From: Planktomarina sp.
Lineage (GTDB): Bacteria > Pseudomonadota > Alphaproteobacteria > Rhodobacterales > Rhodobacteraceae
NCBI GenBank assembly: GCA_020630015.1
Contig: JAHDCF010000023.1
Span: 1-44,104, forward strand
DNA: 44,104 nucleotides
Direction: 5' to 3'
Under the pieces are notes generated by a model that worked only from the letters and a program-made list of their open reading frames with translations, had not been told where the DNA came from and did no database searches. Positions within the stretch are counted from its first letter, which is position 1, and every line of letters begins with the position of its first letter. Positions 41,870 to 44,104 of this stretch are shown in pieces. Position numbers and translations under genes: made by a program.

Positions 41870-42568
41870 TCATTCTGGCGCCAGCATATACCCCGCGCCG
41901 CGCACCGTTTGCAGATATCTTGGCTGTTTTGGATCGGCTTCGATCTTGCGCCGCAAACGGGTGATTTGAACATCCACGGCCCGTTCCTGACTTTGCCCAC
42001 CATCACGGCCCAATTCCTCTACCAACTGGGTGCGGCTGAATGGTTCCGACGGCTTGGTTGCAAAAATGCGCATCAACTGACTTTCGGTTGCGGTTAACCG
42101 AACCAAATCTTGACCTTGCCACAATTCGCCGCGTTCAACATCATATCGCACCGGCCCCAGTTGCAAAACTTTGGGGTGTTGGCTGGTATCAGGTGTGACA
42201 GGCGCGCGCCGCAAAATCGCATTGATCCGCAGCAACAATTCTTTGGGTTCAAACGGTTTTGCAAGATAATCATCTGCCCCGGCTTCAAGCCCGGCAATGC
42301 GATCATCGGTTTCGCCTTTGGCCGTCAAAAGAAGGATCGGAACATCCCGATCTTTGCGCAGATCACGCGTAAGTGAAAGGCCATCTTCGCCCGGCATCAT
42401 GACATCAAGAATCACCAGATCAAAATCAAGCCCAGACAGAATTCGGCGTGCATGGGCCGCGTCGCGGGCCCCACTGACCAGAAAACCGTTACGAATAAGG
42501 TACTTTTGCAATAACGTGCGGATCCGCTCGTCATCATCTACAATTAACAAATGCGCATCTGGCGTCAC
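41870..42568 (-). CDS. petR: OmpR-family response regulator PetR
   Basis: A 232-residue two-component regulator. The receiver has acidic residues at 11-13 (IVDDDERIR), the phospho-acceptor D55 in LVILDVMMPGEDG and the lysine in YLAKPFEP. The C-terminal winged helix (about 140-232) ends in RKIEADPKQPRYLQTVRGAGYML. It matches PetR of Rhodobacter capsulatus, which is needed there for growth. The start overlaps the petP stop as ATGA. No histidine kinase lies near in this window. Here petPR is about 31 kb from petABC, not next to it as in R. capsulatus. Confidence 0.88.
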   Translation of the reverse strand: MTPDAHLLIVDDDERIRTLLQKYLIRNGFLVSGARDAAHARRILSGLDFDLVILDVMMPGEDGLSLTRDLRKDRDVPILLLTAKGETDDRIAGLEAGADDYLAKPFEPKELLLRINAILRRAPVTPDTSQHPKVLQLGPVRYDVERGELWQGQDLVRLTATESQLMRIFATKPSEPFSRTQLVEELGRDGGQSQERAVDVQITRLRRKIEADPKQPRYLQTVRGAGYMLAPE

Positions 42569-43077
42569 GTGGTATCTCCCTCGGTCAGCCCATTATATTG
42601 CCTGCGCAGCTCTGGGTCCATCATGGCTTCTAAAACTGTGCGAAATCCATGCACGGCCTCTGGCCCCGCCGCGCGATAGGCGGCCCGCATGCGATTGCGT
42701 TGCACATCGGCCAACTGTTTTTCCATCGCCAACCCCGCATCTGTAAGGGTTAAGTGGCGTTCGCGGCGGTCGCGTGTGCCCACTGTGTTTAAAACCAACC
42801 CATCGTCAATCAAGGTGCGCAAAACCCGGTTCAAGCTTTGTTTGGTCACCCCCAAGATGGTCAATAAATTGTTCACCGTTGTTCCTGGGCTGCGCCTGAT
42901 AAAGTGCAATGCCCGGTGATGTGCACGGCCATATGATTTTTCCGCCAGAATCCGATCAGGATCAGCCGTAAACCCACGATAGGCGAAAAACATCGCCTCG
43001 ATCCCATTTCCCAATTGTTCATCCGTTAAATACAGAAGCGATTGCCCGGTTTCACGTGGGCTGGTTTGATCTGTCAT
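42565..43077 (-). CDS. petP: MarR-family regulator PetP
   Basis: A 170-residue winged-helix MarR regulator with the DNA-binding part NNLLTILGVTKQSLNRVLRTLIDDGLV and the wing GTRDRRERHLTLTDAG. It matches PetP, the partner gene of petR in Rhodobacter capsulatus. The ATG at 43077 follows GGGAGAGGG; the long frame to 43185 only reads intergenic DNA. Translation is coupled to petR (ATGA). The 155 bases before it are shared with ilvE, divergent; TTGACA at 43118-43123 may be a -35 box for ilvE. Confidence 0.85.
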   Translation of the reverse strand: MTDQTSPRETGQSLLYLTDEQLGNGIEAMFFAYRGFTADPDRILAEKSYGRAHHRALHFIRRSPGTTVNNLLTILGVTKQSLNRVLRTLIDDGLVLNTVGTRDRRERHLTLTDAGLAMEKQLADVQRNRMRAAYRAAGPEAVHGFRTVLEAMMDPELRRQYNGLTEGDTT

Positions 43078-43232
43078 GACCCTCTCCCATCTCAGGGGTA
43101 AGAATATGTCAGTATTGTTGACATTCCAAGAATCAATTGATAGCTGAAACCACATTTTGCGTAATTTTATGACCGGAACGGACATATTTTCGCAATAAAT
43201 GAAAACCTGCCAACCTGAAGGAGGGATACGAA

Positions 43233-44104
43233 ATGGCTGGATCTTATGAAGACCGTGACGGTGTCATCTGGATGGATGGTGAAATGGTGGATTGGCGCGA
43301 TGCCAAGGTACACATCCTGTCCCATGCTTTGCATTATGCAAGCTCCGTGTTCGAAGGGGAACGGTGTTACGACGGCCAAATTTTCAAAAGCCGCGAACAT
43401 TCAGAACGCTTGCTAAAATCGGGTGAACTGCTGGATATGCCGATCCCCTATACCGCTGAAGAAATCTGCGCGGCCAAACGTGCGGTTTTGGATGCCAATG
43501 GTTTTGACAATGCCTATGTCCGTGTGATCGCGTTTCGCGGCGCAGGCGAAGACATGGGTGTCGCGGCCAGCCGCAACCCTGTTCGGGTGGCTGTCACCAG
43601 CTGGGAATGGGGCAATTATTATGGCGACGCCAAGTTGAAAGGTGCAAAGCTGGACATTGCGAAATGGAAACGCCCAAGCCCAGAAACCATCCCAACCGCG
43701 GCCAAGGCAGCAGGTCTTTATATGATCTGCACCATGTCCAAACACGCGGCCGAGGCCAAAGGGTGTTCTGATGCCATGTTCCTTGATTATCGCGGGTACG
43801 TGGCCGAAGCCACAGGCGCAAACATCTTCTTCGTGAAAGACGGTGAAGTGCACACCCCTGATCCTGACGCCATTCTAAACGGCCTGACACGGCAAACGGT
43901 TATTGGCCTTTTGAAGGACCGTCAGATCAAAGTTCACGAACGCCACATTATGCCAGAGGAGCTGGCCGATTTCGAACAATGCTGGCTGACGGGATCAGCG
44001 GCGGAAGTCACGCCCGTGGGTCAAATCGGTGATTATACCTTTGAGGTTGGCGACCTGACACGCGAAATCGCAGAAGCCTATGAAAAGGCCGTGCGGACGC
44101 CTGC
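43233..44104 (+). CDS. ilvE: Branched-chain amino acid aminotransferase (3' end outside the window)
   Basis: IlvE transfers the amino group between glutamate and the 2-oxo acids of Val, Leu and Ile, using pyridoxal phosphate. The 290 codons present show class IV features: HYASSVFEGERCY, YVRVIAFRG, the PLP lysine in ETIPTAAKAAGLYM, FLDYRGYVAEATGANIFF (Glu), NGLTRQTVIGLL and CWLTGSAAEVTPVGQIG. The start follows GAAGGAGGG with a good gap. The frame is open to the window edge, only a few residues from the expected C-terminus. Divergent from petP. Confidence 0.95.
   Translation, partial: MAGSYEDRDGVIWMDGEMVDWRDAKVHILSHALHYASSVFEGERCYDGQIFKSREHSERLLKSGELLDMPIPYTAEEICAAKRAVLDANGFDNAYVRVIAFRGAGEDMGVAASRNPVRVAVTSWEWGNYYGDAKLKGAKLDIAKWKRPSPETIPTAAKAAGLYMICTMSKHAAEAKGCSDAMFLDYRGYVAEATGANIFFVKDGEVHTPDPDAILNGLTRQTVIGLLKDRQIKVHERHIMPEELADFEQCWLTGSAAEVTPVGQIGDYTFEVGDLTREIAEAYEKAVRTP

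Noticed and set aside
1-44104. CRISPR arrays, insertion sequences, prophage or toxin-antitoxin pairs
   Set aside because: No regularly spaced direct repeats, transposase, integrase, phage structural or toxin-like proteins were found.

Overview
The window is chromosomal DNA from a marine alphaproteobacterium of the family Rhodobacteraceae (Roseobacter group). Evidence: the petABC cytochrome bc1 genes carry their haem-ligand histidines at exactly the Rhodobacter positions; there is a petP/petR regulator pair; the order histone-deacetylase-like gene, xseB, ispA, dxs is typical of the order; and an intergenic repeat containing GAGTATTTTTGGACAAAG occurs, which I recognise from this family. Base composition is moderate (about half G+C by eye), so a lower-GC member is likely. 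I see no IS element, prophage, CRISPR array or plasmid function. This is mostly core and metabolic chromosome.

Layout. 1-7.4 kb: a tRNA-Arg fragment, a LacI-type regulator, the overlapping operon dapF-mtaB-GST (minus), tRNA-Lys, a 2OG-Fe(II) oxygenase, a GlcD-type FAD oxidase, a small membrane protein and a second GST. 7.4-10.4 kb: petABC with a leader of three consecutive hairpins and a strong terminator. 10.4-14.4 kb: aroC, a periplasmic thioredoxin with CcdA, a DMT transporter and an HU protein. 14.5-17.8 kb: AMP nucleosidase plus adenine deaminase, a two-step route from AMP to hypoxanthine. 17.8-20.9 kb: a DUF218 (YdcF-like) gene broken by one in-frame TAA, a membrane protein, a class II aldolase-like protein and a LAS-type metallopeptidase. 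20.9-26.5 kb: an endonuclease/exonuclease/phosphatase-family protein, two paralogous membrane fatty-acid-hydroxylase/sterol-desaturase proteins and an FrhB-like Fe-S flavoprotein translationally coupled to the second one. 26.5-31.7 kb: a probable carnitine/gamma-butyrobetaine cluster (GlxA-type regulator, acyl-CoA dehydrogenase, ADP-forming acyl-CoA ligase, CaiD). 31.7-37.2 kb: a hypothetical protein, a methyltransferase, an SDR-family protein, a glycosyltransferase, a NavAb-like sodium channel, a Pr6Pr-type membrane protein and a CAP-domain protein. 37.3-41.3 kb: HDAC-like gene, xseB, ispA, dxs. 41.3-44.1 kb: a secreted protein, petR-petP and the 5' part of ilvE.

Many genes are translationally coupled through 4-base ATGA overlaps: dapF-mtaB-GST, secreted protein-hydroxylase-FrhB, CoA ligase-caiD, xseB-ispA and petP-petR.

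No wholly new defence or mobile system is evident. The best leads are the nonsense codon in the YdcF-like gene, a rewritten Qo-site helix in cytochrome b (His where Rhodobacter has Trp157), the hydroxylase plus FrhB-like redox module, the carnitine cluster with an unusual ligase, and several strong RNA hairpins: the petA leader, the 3' end of dxs, and the spacer before the CoA ligase gene.
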